The notes: generated by a model not told the origin, from the sequence alone. DNA of 55,108 bases from DASRBO01 sp035653595 (GCA_035653595.1 DASRBO010000025.1:1-55108); one strand, 5' to 3'. Positions 7,834 through 19,392 are shown, counted from the stretch's first letter. Made by a program: numbers and translations.

Positions 7834-8945
7834 CGGCGGCGCTGACGCCGATGGACGTGGCTGGGCGTCTTGACCGCCTGCGCTCCCACCTCGGGCCCGC
7901 CGGCTGCGATGCCCTGTTGGTGACCAACCGTTCGAACATCCGCTATCTCACGGGCTTCACCGGATCGGCGGGGATGCTCCTGGTGGGGCCGGAGCTGGCG
8001 CTGCTGGTCACCGACGGCCGCTACCGGACCCAGTCCGAGGAGCAGATCGCCGCCGCCGGGGTCAGCGCCGAGGTCAGCATCGGCGGCCCGGCCGACCAGC
8101 GCCAGGCGCTGGCGGCCGCCGGATCCGGCTTCGGCCGGGTGGGGCTGGAGGCCGCATCCGTCAGCTGGCAGCTCCAGCGGTCTCTAGCCACCGACGTCCT
8201 GGGGCGGGCCGAGCTGGTGGCGACCGAGGACGTGGTCGAGGAGCTGCGCCGGGCCAAGGACGCCGGCGAGGTGGCCCGCATCAGGGCGGCGGCGGCGGTG
8301 GCCGACCGGGCCCTGGCCGCTGTGCTCCCCCTGTTCGGGGAAGGGCGGTCGGAGGCGGAGGTGGCCCTGGCCCTGGACTCGGAGATGCGCCGGCTGGGGG
8401 CGGAGGCACCGGCCTTCGAGACCATCGTCGCTTCGGGCCCAAACGGGGCCAAGCCTCACGCCCGCCCCGGGCCTCGGCCCATCGTGAGGGGCGACACCGT
8501 CGTGGTGGACTTCGGCGCCACCGTCGACGGCTACCGGTCCGACATGACCCGCACCTTCTGGGTCGGGGAGAGGCCGGAGGCGGAGCTGGTGCGAATCTTC
8601 GAGGTGGTGGAGGCCAGCCAGGCGGCGGGGGTGGCGGCGGTGGCGGCCGGCGTCAGCGCCGCCGAGGTCGACGCAACCTGCCGGCGGGTTATCGCCGAGG
8701 CCGGCTGGGCCGACCAGTTCGTGCACGGAACCGGCCACGGGGTCGGCATCGACATCCACGAGGCCCCGGCGGTGTCGGCGACCTCGACTGATACGCTCGG
8801 GGTCGACGAGGTGGTGACGGTGGAGCCCGGCATCTACCTGCCCGGCCGGGGCGGGGTGAGGATCGAGGACACCGTGGTCATCACCGGCGACGGCGTGGAG
8901 CCGTTGACCGGATTCACCAAGGACCCGACCCTGGCCGTGGGCTAG
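7830..8945 (+). CDS. pepP: M24B metallopeptidase (Xaa-Pro aminopeptidase/dipeptidase type)
   Basis: 371-residue creatinase/prolidase-fold peptidase. The N-terminal domain contains NRSNIRYLTGFTGSAGMLLV; the pita-bread catalytic domain has the five metal ligands in DFGATVDGYRSDMTRTF (two Asp), GTGHGVGIDIHE (His), VEPGIYLPG (Glu) and GVRIEDTVVI (Glu). It cleaves peptides with proline in the second position. Whether it is an aminopeptidase (PepP) or dipeptidase (PepQ) cannot be settled by eye. The position between aroQ and efp matches mycobacterial pepQ. GTG 7830 overlaps the aroQ stop and has GGGGGAGAGG just upstream. Confidence 0.92.
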   Translation: MTAALTPMDVAGRLDRLRSHLGPAGCDALLVTNRSNIRYLTGFTGSAGMLLVGPELALLVTDGRYRTQSEEQIAAAGVSAEVSIGGPADQRQALAAAGSGFGRVGLEAASVSWQLQRSLATDVLGRAELVATEDVVEELRRAKDAGEVARIRAAAAVADRALAAVLPLFGEGRSEAEVALALDSEMRRLGAEAPAFETIVASGPNGAKPHARPGPRPIVRGDTVVVDFGATVDGYRSDMTRTFWVGERPEAELVRIFEVVEASQAAGVAAVAAGVSAAEVDATCRRVIAEAGWADQFVHGTGHGVGIDIHEAPAVSATSTDTLGVDEVVTVEPGIYLPGRGGVRIEDTVVITGDGVEPLTGFTKDPTLAVG

Positions 8946-8996
8946 GCGACGGCGTCGGAGAACCACGAGCTACCAGCCGGAGCAGACGAGGCGGCC

Positions 8997-9557
8997 ATGT
9001 CGGTATCAACCAACGATCTCAAGAACGGGATGACCCTCGACCTCCCCGAGGGCCTCTTCGCGGTGGTCGAGTTCCAGCACGTGAAGCCGGGCAAGGGTGG
9101 CGCCTTCGTGCGCACCAAGCTCAAGAACGTCAGGACCGGCGCCGTGCTCGAGCGGACCTACCGGGCCGACGAGAAGCTGGGCCAGGCCATCATCGACAAG
9201 CGTGAGATGCAGCTGCTCTACCGCGACGGCAGCCAGTACGTGTTCATGGACAACACCAGCTACGAGCAGCTCAACGTGGAGGAGGCCAACCTGGGCGACG
9301 CCGCCCGCTACCTCAAGGACGGCGACTCCGCCGTGCTGCAGATGTACGACACCGAAATCGTGGGGGTGGATCTGCCGGCGGCGGTGGAGCTCACGGTGGC
9401 CGAAACCGAGCCGGGCGTGCAGGGTGACCGGGTGTCCGGGGCCCGCAAGCCGGCGGTCCTCGAGACCGGCCTCACCATTCAGGTGCCCCTCTTCGTCAAC
9501 ACCGGCGACCGGGTGAAGGTCGACACCCGTACCGCCGAGTACATCACCCGCGCCTGA
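8997..9557 (+). CDS. efp: Elongation factor P
   Basis: Binds the ribosome between P and E sites and relieves stalling at polyproline. 186 residues in three beta-barrel domains (KOW-like about 1-65, central OB about 66-128, C-terminal OB about 130-186). The domain I loop is HVKPGKGGAF, with Lys33 at the tip position that is modified in some phyla. The C-terminal signature ending VPLFVNTGDRVKVDTRTAEY is intact. ATG 8997 lies 51 bases after pepP with GAGGCGG upstream. Confidence 0.97.
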   Translation: MSVSTNDLKNGMTLDLPEGLFAVVEFQHVKPGKGGAFVRTKLKNVRTGAVLERTYRADEKLGQAIIDKREMQLLYRDGSQYVFMDNTSYEQLNVEEANLGDAARYLKDGDSAVLQMYDTEIVGVDLPAAVELTVAETEPGVQGDRVSGARKPAVLETGLTIQVPLFVNTGDRVKVDTRTAEYITRA

Positions 9558-9563
9558 CCTTCG

Positions 9564-9977
9564 GTGCCCCGGGGGACGCGCCGGGCGGCTCGGGAGAGGG
9601 CTCTCAGCCTGCTCTACGAAGCCGAGGCCAAGGGGACTGATCCCGTCGACCTCCTCGCCTCCCTGCCCGCCGCCCCCGATCCCTACGTCTCCGACCTGGT
9701 GGCGGGGGTGGCGGCCCGCTTGGCCGACATAGACCGGCTCATCGGGGAGGCGGCCATCGACTGGACCATCGACCGCATGCCGGCGGTGGACCGCAACCTG
9801 CTCCGCCTGGCTGTCTTCGAGCTGCTCAGCCGGCCGGAGGTGCCGGTGGGGGTGGTGATATCCGAGGCGGTCGAGCTGGCCAAGCGGTACTCGACCGACG
9901 AATCCGGTCGATTCGTCAACGGGCTGCTGGCGGCCATCGTCCCCACCGTGCGCCCCGGTGGTACGATCCCGGTCTGA
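9564..9977 (+). CDS. nusB: Transcription antitermination factor NusB
   Basis: 137 residues, all-helical NusB fold: RRAARERALSLLYEAE at the N-terminus, then TIDRMPAVDRNLLRLAVFELL and the C-terminal VISEAVELAKRYSTDESGRFVNGLL. With NusE it binds boxA RNA to promote rRNA antitermination; the rrn leader at the other end of this window contains a boxA-like site. GTG 9564 lies 6 bases after efp. The 3' end overlaps the -10 and start region of the pyr operon leader. Confidence 0.96.
   Translation: MPRGTRRAARERALSLLYEAEAKGTDPVDLLASLPAAPDPYVSDLVAGVAARLADIDRLIGEAAIDWTIDRMPAVDRNLLRLAVFELLSRPEVPVGVVISEAVELAKRYSTDESGRFVNGLLAAIVPTVRPGGTIPV
9962..9967 (+). promoter_or_regulatory. -10 element of the pyr operon promoter
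   Basis: TACGAT at 9962-9967 inside the last codons of nusB predicts a transcript starting near 9974, just before the PyrR-binding hairpin. No good -35 is visible at the expected distance. Confidence 0.5.
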
Positions 9978-10008
9978 CCGTGAAGCGGGTCCAGCGAGGC
10001 CCGAACGG
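9978..10008 (+). promoter_or_regulatory. PyrR-binding RNA hairpin (pyr attenuator)
   Basis: Lower stem CCGT (9978-9981) with ACGG (10005-10008); purine-rich internal loop GAAG opposite A; upper stem CGGG (9986-9989) with CCCG (10000-10003); capped by TC-CAGCGA-GG. The hexaloop CAGCGA matches the known PyrR-binding loop pattern CNGNGA, and the flanking TCC and AGG match the binding consensus. It lies just before pyrR and an intrinsic terminator, as in pyr attenuators of Bacillus and relatives. PyrR with UMP would hold this hairpin and so favour termination. Confidence 0.85.
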
Positions 10009-10023
10009 ACAGAAGGAGCCCCA

Positions 10024-10596
10024 GTGGCGGAGAGAGAACGGATGTTGACGCCCCCAAGAGGGGGCGTTTTCGTTGCTCGGGCCCAGGTGATGAGCCCCGA
10101 CGACGTGACCAGGGTGATCACCCGGATCGGTCACGAGATCGTCGAGCGGAATCACGGGGTCGGCGAGGTGGTGCTGGTCGGGCTGCAGACCGGGGGGGTG
10201 CCGATCGCCCGCCGGCTGGCCCGGGTGCTGGGGGAGATCAGCGGCACCGAGGTGCCGGTGGGAAGCCTCGACGTGGCCTTCTACCGCGACGACATCGGCC
10301 TGCGCCCGGTGCTGCCCGAGGCGGTGACCGACATCCCCTGGGACCTGTCCGGCCGCACCGTGGTGCTGGTCGACGACGTGCTGTTCACCGGCCGCACCGT
10401 CCGGGCGGCCCTCAACGCCCTGGCCGACTACGGCCGGGCCCGGCGCATCCAGCTGGCGGTCATGGTGGACCGCGGTCACCGCGAGGTGCCGATCCGACCC
10501 GACTTCGTGGGCAAGAACCTGCCGACCCGGCGCGACGAGATGGTCGACGTCGACGAGGAGAAGGGCGTCATGCTCGGCGACGTGGTGGTGCCTTGA
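10024..10596 (+). CDS. pyrR: PyrR bifunctional pyr-operon regulator / uracil phosphoribosyltransferase
   Basis: RNA-binding regulator that senses UMP, with weak UPRTase activity. The core MSPDDVTRVITRIGHEIVE begins at ATG 10090. The PRPP-binding motif is VVLVDDVLFTGRTVRAAL, and AVMVDRGHREVPIRPDFVGKN with the C-terminal segment is typical. The start is uncertain: GTG 10024 has an excellent AAGGAG five bases upstream and gives 190 residues, but its first 22 codons pass through the terminator hairpin at 10048-10073. ATG 10090 gives 168 residues with almost no ribosome site. Mycobacterial PyrR also carries an N-terminal extension before the MSxxDV motif, which favours 10024. The stop overlaps pyrB (TTGA). 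Confidence 0.93.
   Translation: MAERERMLTPPRGGVFVARAQVMSPDDVTRVITRIGHEIVERNHGVGEVVLVGLQTGGVPIARRLARVLGEISGTEVPVGSLDVAFYRDDIGLRPVLPEAVTDIPWDLSGRTVVLVDDVLFTGRTVRAALNALADYGRARRIQLAVMVDRGHREVPIRPDFVGKNLPTRRDEMVDVDEEKGVMLGDVVVP
10048..10073 (+). terminator. Intrinsic terminator of the pyr attenuator
   Basis: ACGCCCCC (10048-10055), loop AAGA, GGGGGCGT (10060-10067), then TTT and CGTT: an 8-bp GC stem with a following T run (TTTT at 10067-10070), the only classical Rho-independent terminator seen in the window. It lies 40 bases after the PyrR-binding hairpin and inside the frame that starts at GTG 10024, so translation could also affect it. Confidence 0.85.
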
Positions 10597-11576
10597 GCGC
10601 GACCCACCTCATATCGGTCTCCGACCTCGGCAAGGAGGGGATCGACGACGTGATGCGCCTGGCCGACAGCTTCGTCGAGGTCAGCGAGCGGGAGATTCCC
10701 AGGGTGCCGGCTCTGCGGGGCCGGACGGTGGCCACGGTGTTCTTCGAGGACTCCACCCGGACCCGGCTGTCCTTCGAGGCGGCGGCCAAGCGCCTGTCCG
10801 CCGACACCATGACCTTCGCCGCCGGCTCGTCCTCCCTGAACAAGGGGGAATCGATCCGCGACACCGTGGAGACGATCGAGGCGCTGGGGGCCGACGCCAT
10901 GATCATCCGGCACAAGTCGGCCGGGGTCCCCCTGCAGGTGACCCGTTGGGTCGGGTCGCGGGTCGTGAACGCCGGCGACGGCTGGCACGAGCACCCCACC
11001 CAGGCCCTGCTCGACCTGTACACGGTGCGCCAGGCCCTGCTGCGACGGGGAGACGGGGAGTCCTTCGCCGGGCTGCGGGTGGGGATCGTCGGGGACGTCA
11101 AGCACAGCCGGGTGGCCCGCTCGGGCGTCCTTGGCTTCACCGCCATGGGCGCGTCCGTCACTCTGGTCGCCCCCCCGACCCTGCTGCCCCCCTCGGTTGA
11201 GGGATGGGGCGTCGAGGTCAGCCACCGCCTCGACGACGTGCTGGCCGGGCTCGACGTGGTCTACCTGCTCCGGCTGCAGGCCGAGCGCATGACCGAGGCC
11301 CTGCTTCCCTCGCTGCGGGAGTACACCGCCAACTGGGGCCTGACCCGGGCCCGGGCGGCGGCGCTCTCACCCGCCGCCCTGGTCATGCACCCCGGGCCCA
11401 TGAACCGGGGGGTGGAGATCGCCGCCGAAATCGCCGACCTGCCCTGCTCGGTGATCACCAGGCAGGTGGCCAACGGGGTGGCGGTCCGCATGGCCGTGCT
11501 GTTCATGCTGCTGGGACAGGGGCGCAACGACTCGGGGCGGCCCGAGTCCGGACAGGAGGCCCCCGTCGATGCCTGA
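10593..11576 (+). CDS. pyrB: Aspartate carbamoyltransferase catalytic subunit
   Basis: Condenses carbamoyl phosphate with aspartate. 327 residues, both domains complete: carbamoyl-phosphate loop FFEDSTRTRLSFE, SSLNKGESIRDT with the active-site Lys, HEHPTQALLDLYT, and the aspartate-domain motif MHPGPMNRGVEI. No pyrI regulatory gene is adjacent, as usual outside enterics. TTG 10593 overlaps the pyrR stop (TTGA). Confidence 0.97.
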   Translation: MSATHLISVSDLGKEGIDDVMRLADSFVEVSEREIPRVPALRGRTVATVFFEDSTRTRLSFEAAAKRLSADTMTFAAGSSSLNKGESIRDTVETIEALGADAMIIRHKSAGVPLQVTRWVGSRVVNAGDGWHEHPTQALLDLYTVRQALLRRGDGESFAGLRVGIVGDVKHSRVARSGVLGFTAMGASVTLVAPPTLLPPSVEGWGVEVSHRLDDVLAGLDVVYLLRLQAERMTEALLPSLREYTANWGLTRARAAALSPAALVMHPGPMNRGVEIAAEIADLPCSVITRQVANGVAVRMAVLFMLLGQGRNDSGRPESGQEAPVDA

Positions 11577-12852
11577 CCTGGTGCTGGTCGGGGGGACCGT
11601 GGTGGACGCCAGCGGGACCAGGCGGGCCGACGTAGCCGTCAGCGGCGGACTGATCGCGGCGGTGGGCCTCGGGCTCGACGGGACCGGCATGGTGCTCGAC
11701 GCCGGGGGATGCATCGTCTGCCCAGGGCTGGTGGATCTGCACACCCACCTGCGCCAGCCGGGCAACGAGGAGGCCGAGTCGATCGAGACCGGGTCGCGGG
11801 CCGCCGCCCTGGGTGGCTACACCGCCGTGGTGGCAATGCCCAACACCGACCCGCCCGTCGACTCCGCCGCCGTGGTGCGGGAGGTGCAGGAGCTGGGGCG
11901 CGCCGCCCTGTGCCAGGTCGAGGTGGCCGGGGCCATCACCGTCGGGCGGGCGGGCGAGCGGCTGGCCCCGTTGGCGGAGATGGCCGAGCTGGGCGTGCGC
12001 CTCTTCACCGACGACGGCGCCGGGGTGCAGGACTCCCGCCTGATGCGGCGGGCCCTCGAGTACTCCCTGCCCCTGGGGGTCACCCTCGCCCAGCACTGCG
12101 AGGACGCCGGGCTGGCGGCCGGGGGGCACATGAACGAGGGCGAGTGGTCCAGCCGCCTCGGCATACCGGGACTGCCGGCGGAGGCGGAGGAGCTGATGGT
12201 GATGCGCGACATCGCCCTGGCCCGGCTGACCGGCGCCCGCCTCCACTTCCTCCACCTCTCCACCGCCGGATCGGTGGCCATGGTGGCGGCGGCCAAGGGT
12301 GCCGGTCTGGCGGTGACGGCCGAGGCCACCCCCCATCACCTCAGCCTCACCGACGCCGAGCTGGCCGGCTACGACCCGGTCTTCAAGGTCAACCCGCCCC
12401 TGCGCACGGCCAAGGACGTCGCCGCCGTGCGCCGGGGCCTCGCTGAGGGGGCCATCGACGCCATCGCCACCGATCACGCCCCCCACAGCCAGGAGGCCAA
12501 GGAGGCCCCGCTCGATCAGGCTCCCCCCGGCATGCTCGGGCTCGAGACGGCCCTGGCCGTGGCTCTGTCGGAGCTGGGCGAGGACATGGAGATGGCCCGG
12601 ATCCTGGCCGCCATGAGCTGGAAGCCGGCGGCGATCGCCGGCCTGAGCGGCACCCAGGGCGGACCGGTGGCGCCGGGGAACCCCGCCAACCTGTGCGTGT
12701 TCGACCCGCGCCAGCGCTGGACGGTCGAGCCGGCCCGGCTGGCCAGCCGCAGCCGCAACACGCCCTTCGCCGGCCGCCAGCTGACCGGCCGGGTGCGCCA
12801 CACCATCCGCGCCGGGGAGCCGGTGGTCGTCGACGGGGAGGCCCGCAGGTGA
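11569..12852 (+). CDS. pyrC: Dihydroorotase, class I
   Basis: Cyclises carbamoyl aspartate to dihydroorotate. 427 residues, amidohydrolase fold with flanking beta domain. Zinc ligands: DLHTHLRQPG, HCED and the HLHFLHLST region, and the catalytic Asp in ATDHAPHSQEAK. The usual first motif is DxHxHLREPG; here Gln replaces Glu. The C-terminus (NTPFAGRQLTGRV) is the class I signature. ATG 11569 overlaps pyrB by 8 bases with AGGAGG upstream; the stop overlaps carA (GTGA). Confidence 0.96.
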   Translation: MPDLVLVGGTVVDASGTRRADVAVSGGLIAAVGLGLDGTGMVLDAGGCIVCPGLVDLHTHLRQPGNEEAESIETGSRAAALGGYTAVVAMPNTDPPVDSAAVVREVQELGRAALCQVEVAGAITVGRAGERLAPLAEMAELGVRLFTDDGAGVQDSRLMRRALEYSLPLGVTLAQHCEDAGLAAGGHMNEGEWSSRLGIPGLPAEAEELMVMRDIALARLTGARLHFLHLSTAGSVAMVAAAKGAGLAVTAEATPHHLSLTDAELAGYDPVFKVNPPLRTAKDVAAVRRGLAEGAIDAIATDHAPHSQEAKEAPLDQAPPGMLGLETALAVALSELGEDMEMARILAAMSWKPAAIAGLSGTQGGPVAPGNPANLCVFDPRQRWTVEPARLASRSRNTPFAGRQLTGRVRHTIRAGEPVVVDGEARR

Positions 12853-13920
12853 GCCGGCCCCCCGCCCACCTGGTCCTCGCCGATGGCGAGGTGTTCGAGG
12901 CCGAGGCGGTGGGCGCCGCCGCGCCCGGGGGGATCACCACCGGCGAGGTGGTGTTCAACACCGTCATGTCCGGCTACCAGGAGGTCCTCACCGACCCGTC
13001 CTACGCCGGCCAGATCATCGCCTTCACCTATCCCCACATCGGCAACTACGGGGTCGCCCCCGAGGACGACGAGAGCATCGGACCGTTCTGCCGGGGGGTG
13101 ATCGTGCGGGACCTGGCCCCCCGTCCCAGCAACTGGCGGGCCACCGAGTCCCTCGACGCCTGGCTGGAGCGGCACCGCCTGGCCGGCCTGACCGGGCTCG
13201 ACACCCGCCGCCTCACCAGGCACATCCGTCAGGCCGGGTCCATGCCCGCCGCCTTCGGCACCGCGCCCGTGGCCGAGCTGCTGGAGGCGGCCCGACTGGA
13301 GCCGGGGACCGAGGGTGTCGACATGGTCGCCGAGGTCAGCACGGCCTCGCCCTACACGGTGGGCGACGGGGAGCTGTCGGTGGTGGCCTACGACTTCGGC
13401 ATCAAGCGGGCCATCCTCCGCCAGCTGAGCGCGGTGGCGACCGTCGAGGTGGTGCCGGCGTCCACCCCGGCCAGCGAGGTGCTGGCCCGGCGGCCCGACG
13501 GCGTGTTCCTGTCCAACGGCCCGGGCGACCCGGCCGCTGTCGGCTACGCCGCCCGCAACATCGGCGAGCTGTTGGGAAGGGTTCCGGTCTTCGGCATCTG
13601 CCTGGGCCACCAGCTGCTGGCCACCGCCCTGGGGGGGCGGACGTTCAAGCTGCCCTTCGGTCACCACGGGGGCAACCATCCCGTGCGCCGGTTGGAGGAC
13701 GGGGCGGTGGAGATCACCAGCCAGAACCACAACTACGCCGTGGTGCCGGGCAGCGTGCCGGGCGCCGACGTCACCCACCTCAACCTCAACGACGGTGTGG
13801 TGGAGGGCCTCGCCTGCCGCGACGTCCCCGCCTACAGCGTGCAGTACCACCCCGAGGCGGGCCCCGGTCCCCACGACGCCCGGTACCTGTTCGACCGCTT
13901 CCGAGCCCTCATGACCTCCG

Positions 13921-13937
<17 letters not shown>
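12849..13937 (+). CDS. carA: Carbamoyl-phosphate synthase small (glutaminase) subunit
   Basis: Supplies ammonia from glutamine to CarB. 362 residues. The N-terminal small-subunit domain includes GEVVFNTVMSGYQEVLTDPS; the C-terminal class I glutamine amidotransferase has the nucleophile Cys251 in FGICLGHQLLATALG and the His/Glu pair in VQYHPEAGPGPHD. GTG 12849 overlaps the pyrC stop. The last 17 bases overlap carB. Confidence 0.97.
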
Positions 13938-17226
<3,289 letters not shown>

Positions 17227-17251
17227 GTGCCCCCGCGGGCCGCCCACCACG

Positions 17252-18226
17252 ATGACGCCGGTGCGGCGGGCCGGCGACCGAGGGGCGCTGGGGTGGAGGC
17301 CGCCACGGGGAGTCGACCACCGGGTCATGGTCGGGGCCGTGGCTCTGACCAACCCGGTGATGACGGCGTCGGGGACGGCCGGTCACGGCGCCGAGCTGTC
17401 CGCCTACTGCGACCTGTCCCGCCTGGGGGCGGTGGTGGTCAAGTCGCTGTCGGCCGAGCCGTGGCCGGGCAACCCGGCGCCGCGGCTGGTGCCTACCGCC
17501 GCCGGCATGCTCAACAGCGTCGGGCTGCAGGGCCCCGGGGTTGAGGCGTGGAGGGAACACGAGCTGCCCGCCCTCCGCTCGGCCGGGGCCAAGGTGGTGG
17601 CGAGCATCTGGGCCTTCACCGTGGACGGCTACGCCAAGGCGGCGTCGATGCTGGCGGGAGCGGCCATAGCCGCCGTCGAGGTCAATGTCAGCTGCCCCAA
17701 CGTCGAGGACCGTCGCCGCATGTTCGCCCACTCGCCGTCGGCCACCGCCGAGGTGGTCGATGCCGCCGGCGCCGCCGGCGTTCCCCGGTGGGTGAAGCTG
17801 AGCCCCAACGTCACCGACATAGCCGCGGTGGCCGGGGCGGCCCTCGATGCGGGAGCCGAGGCGCTGACTCTCATCAACACGGTGATGGGAATGGTCATCG
17901 ACGTCGAGTCCCGCGCGCCGGCCCTCGGAGCCGGCGGGGGCGGCCTGTCGGGCCCGGCGATCAATCCCATCGCCGTGCGTGCGGTGCACGACTGCCGTCA
18001 GGCCTTCCCCGACGCCGCCATCGTGGGCGTGGGGGGAGTGTCCTCCGGCGCCGACGTGGCCGCCATGATGATGGCCGGCGCCAACGCCGTGCAGGTGGGC
18101 ACGGCCACCTTCGCCGACCCCCGGGCGCCGGTGCGGATACTGCGCGATTTCTCCCGCTGGTGCCGGCGCCACCGCGTGACCGAGGTGGCCGATCTCACCT
18201 CGACCGCGCTGCGCGGCAGCCCGTAG
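17252..18226 (+). CDS. pyrD: Dihydroorotate dehydrogenase, class 1B-type catalytic subunit
   Basis: Oxidises dihydroorotate to orotate with FMN. 324 residues from ATG 17252, TIM barrel: NPVMTASGTAG, SLSAEPWPGNP, LVPTAAGMLNSVGLQGPG, the catalytic loop EVNVSCPNVED with Cys (class 1 base; class 2 uses Ser), LINTVMGMVID and GVGGVSSGADV. The first 26 residues are poorly conserved, so ATG 17327 (MVGAVALTNPVMTASG) may be the true start; neither has a ribosome site. Class 1B enzymes usually pair with the electron-transfer subunit PyrK, which is absent from this cluster. In mycobacteria this slot, after carB, is occupied by pyrF. Confidence 0.93.
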   Translation: MTPVRRAGDRGALGWRPPRGVDHRVMVGAVALTNPVMTASGTAGHGAELSAYCDLSRLGAVVVKSLSAEPWPGNPAPRLVPTAAGMLNSVGLQGPGVEAWREHELPALRSAGAKVVASIWAFTVDGYAKAASMLAGAAIAAVEVNVSCPNVEDRRRMFAHSPSATAEVVDAAGAAGVPRWVKLSPNVTDIAAVAGAALDAGAEALTLINTVMGMVIDVESRAPALGAGGGGLSGPAINPIAVRAVHDCRQAFPDAAIVGVGGVSSGADVAAMMMAGANAVQVGTATFADPRAPVRILRDFSRWCRRHRVTEVADLTSTALRGSP

Positions 18227-18246
18227 CAGCGGGCTTTCGGGCGCAG

Positions 18247-18260
18247 TAGGGTGCCCGGTT
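18247..18260 (+). promoter_or_regulatory. Leaderless-type promoter for mihF
   Basis: TAGGGT at 18247-18252 ends 8 bases before the ATG at 18261, with no ribosome site. It lies in the 34-base gap after pyrD and would start a separate mihF-gmk-rpoZ transcript. Confidence 0.55.
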
Positions 18261-18581
18261 ATGCCCCTGCCCCCCGCCCTCTCCCCGGAGCAGCGCCAGG
18301 CGGCGCTGGCCAAGGCTGCCGCCGCCCGCCGTGCCCGGGCGGAGCTCAAGGAGAAGCTGAAGATGGGATCGATCAGCTTGTCCGAGCTCTTCGCCCAGGC
18401 CGACACCGACGAGGTCGTGGCCAAGATGAAGGTCCTCGCCGTGCTGGAGTCCTTGCCCGGGGTGGGAAAGGTGAAGGCCCGCAAGCTGCTCGAGGAGAAC
18501 GGCATCTCCGACACCCGCCGGCTGCAGGGCCTGGGGGTCAACCAGCGCGAAGCCCTGCTGCAGGGCAGCAAGCGACCCTGA
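18261..18581 (+). CDS. mihF: Actinobacterial integration host factor MihF
   Basis: 106-residue nucleoid protein of the actinobacterial IHF type, unrelated to HU/IHF. An N-terminal helix rich in Ala/Arg/Lys is followed by an H2TH-type DNA-binding fold: VLAVLESLPGVGKVKARKLL is the helix-hairpin-helix-like core, then EENGISDTRRLQGLGVNQREALL. It binds DNA without sequence specificity and is essential in mycobacteria (family knowledge). It sits directly before gmk, as in other actinobacteria. The stop overlaps the gmk start (CTGA). Confidence 0.95.
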   Translation: MPLPPALSPEQRQAALAKAAAARRARAELKEKLKMGSISLSELFAQADTDEVVAKMKVLAVLESLPGVGKVKARKLLEENGISDTRRLQGLGVNQREALLQGSKRP

Positions 18582-19120
18582 TCCTCGTCATCTCCGGGCC
18601 CGGCGGGGTCGGGAAGGGGACGATCGTCAACCGGCTGGTCTCCGCCGATGCGCGTCTCTGGCTCAGCCGATCCTGGACCACCCGGCCCCGGCGACCGGGC
18701 GAGCGCGAGGACGCCTACACCTTCGTCAGCCCCGAGGACTTCCAGCGGGCGGTGGCCGCCGGTCGCTTCTTCGAGTACCAGCCCTTCCTCGGTCACCTCT
18801 ACGGCACCCCGGTCCCGGATCCTCCCCCCGGTGCCGACGTGGTGCTGGAGATCGAGGTGAAGGGGGCGGCCGAGGTCAAGGCCAAGGCGCCCGAGGCGGT
18901 GGTGGTGCTGATCGTGCCACCGTCGGAGGAGGTGCTGGCCGAGCGCCTGCGGGGCCGGGGCGAGTCGGAGGAGACGGTCGCCGCCCGTCTCGAGGTGGGC
19001 CGCCACGAGGTGGAGGCCGGGCGCCGCCTGGCCGACCATGTGGTGACGAACGACGACCTCGACCGGGCTGTGGCGGAGGTGGCAGGTATAATTGACGCCC
19101 ACCGCGCCCGAGGAGACTGA
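18578..19120 (+). CDS. gmk: Guanylate kinase (probable CTG start)
   Basis: Phosphorylates GMP to GDP. About 180 residues: P-loop LVISGPGGVGKGTIVNRL, GMP-binding SWTTRPRRPGEREDAYTFVS with FFEYQPFLGHLYGTP, and the lid arginines RLRGRGESEE. No ATG, GTG or TTG occurs in this frame between the P-loop and the depths of mihF. The only fitting start is CTG 18578, which overlaps the mihF stop as CTGA and puts Met directly before ILVISGPGG, where guanylate kinases normally begin. The stop overlaps the rpoZ ATG by one base. Confidence 0.92.
   Translation: MILVISGPGGVGKGTIVNRLVSADARLWLSRSWTTRPRRPGEREDAYTFVSPEDFQRAVAAGRFFEYQPFLGHLYGTPVPDPPPGADVVLEIEVKGAAEVKAKAPEAVVVLIVPPSEEVLAERLRGRGESEETVAARLEVGRHEVEAGRRLADHVVTNDDLDRAVAEVAGIIDAHRARGD
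19087..19092 (+). promoter_or_regulatory. Possible internal promoter for rpoZ (TATAAT)
   Basis: A perfect TATAAT lies in the last codons of gmk, 27 bases before the rpoZ ATG. It uses the rare codon ATA in a GC-rich gene. No clear -35 is visible. Confidence 0.4.
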
Positions 19121-19386
19121 TGGCCCAGCGAACCACGATGATGGATCCCCCGATCGAGGAGCTTCTCGACAAGGTGGACTCCAAGTTCACGCTGGTCACG
19201 CTGGCGGCCAAGCGCGGGCGCCAGATCAACTCCTACTTCAACCAGCTGGGGGAGGGCCTGGGCGCCCTGGTTCCCCCCCAGGTGGCATCGGTGTCGCTCA
19301 AGCCGCTCTCGATCGCCCTCGAGGAGATCGCCGCCGGCAAGATCACCTACCTCCGGCCCGACGAGGTCGAGGAGTCCGTCAAGTAG
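19120..19386 (+). CDS. rpoZ: RNA polymerase omega subunit
   Basis: 88 residues: PPIEELLDKVDSKFTLVTLA then AKRGRQINSYF, the conserved region that clamps the beta-prime C-terminus, followed by an actinobacterial-type C-terminal part (SLKPLSIALEEIAAGKITY). GAGGAG lies 4 bases before the ATG. One-base overlap with gmk. Standard gmk-rpoZ-coaBC order. Confidence 0.96.
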   Translation: MAQRTTMMDPPIEELLDKVDSKFTLVTLAAKRGRQINSYFNQLGEGLGALVPPQVASVSLKPLSIALEEIAAGKITYLRPDEVEESVK

Positions 19387-19392
19387 GTCGCC

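Noticed and set aside
9958..10023. pyrR starting before the PyrR-binding hairpin
   Set aside because: That would put the binding site inside the coding region; there is no ribosome site at that position, while AAGGAG precedes GTG 10024.
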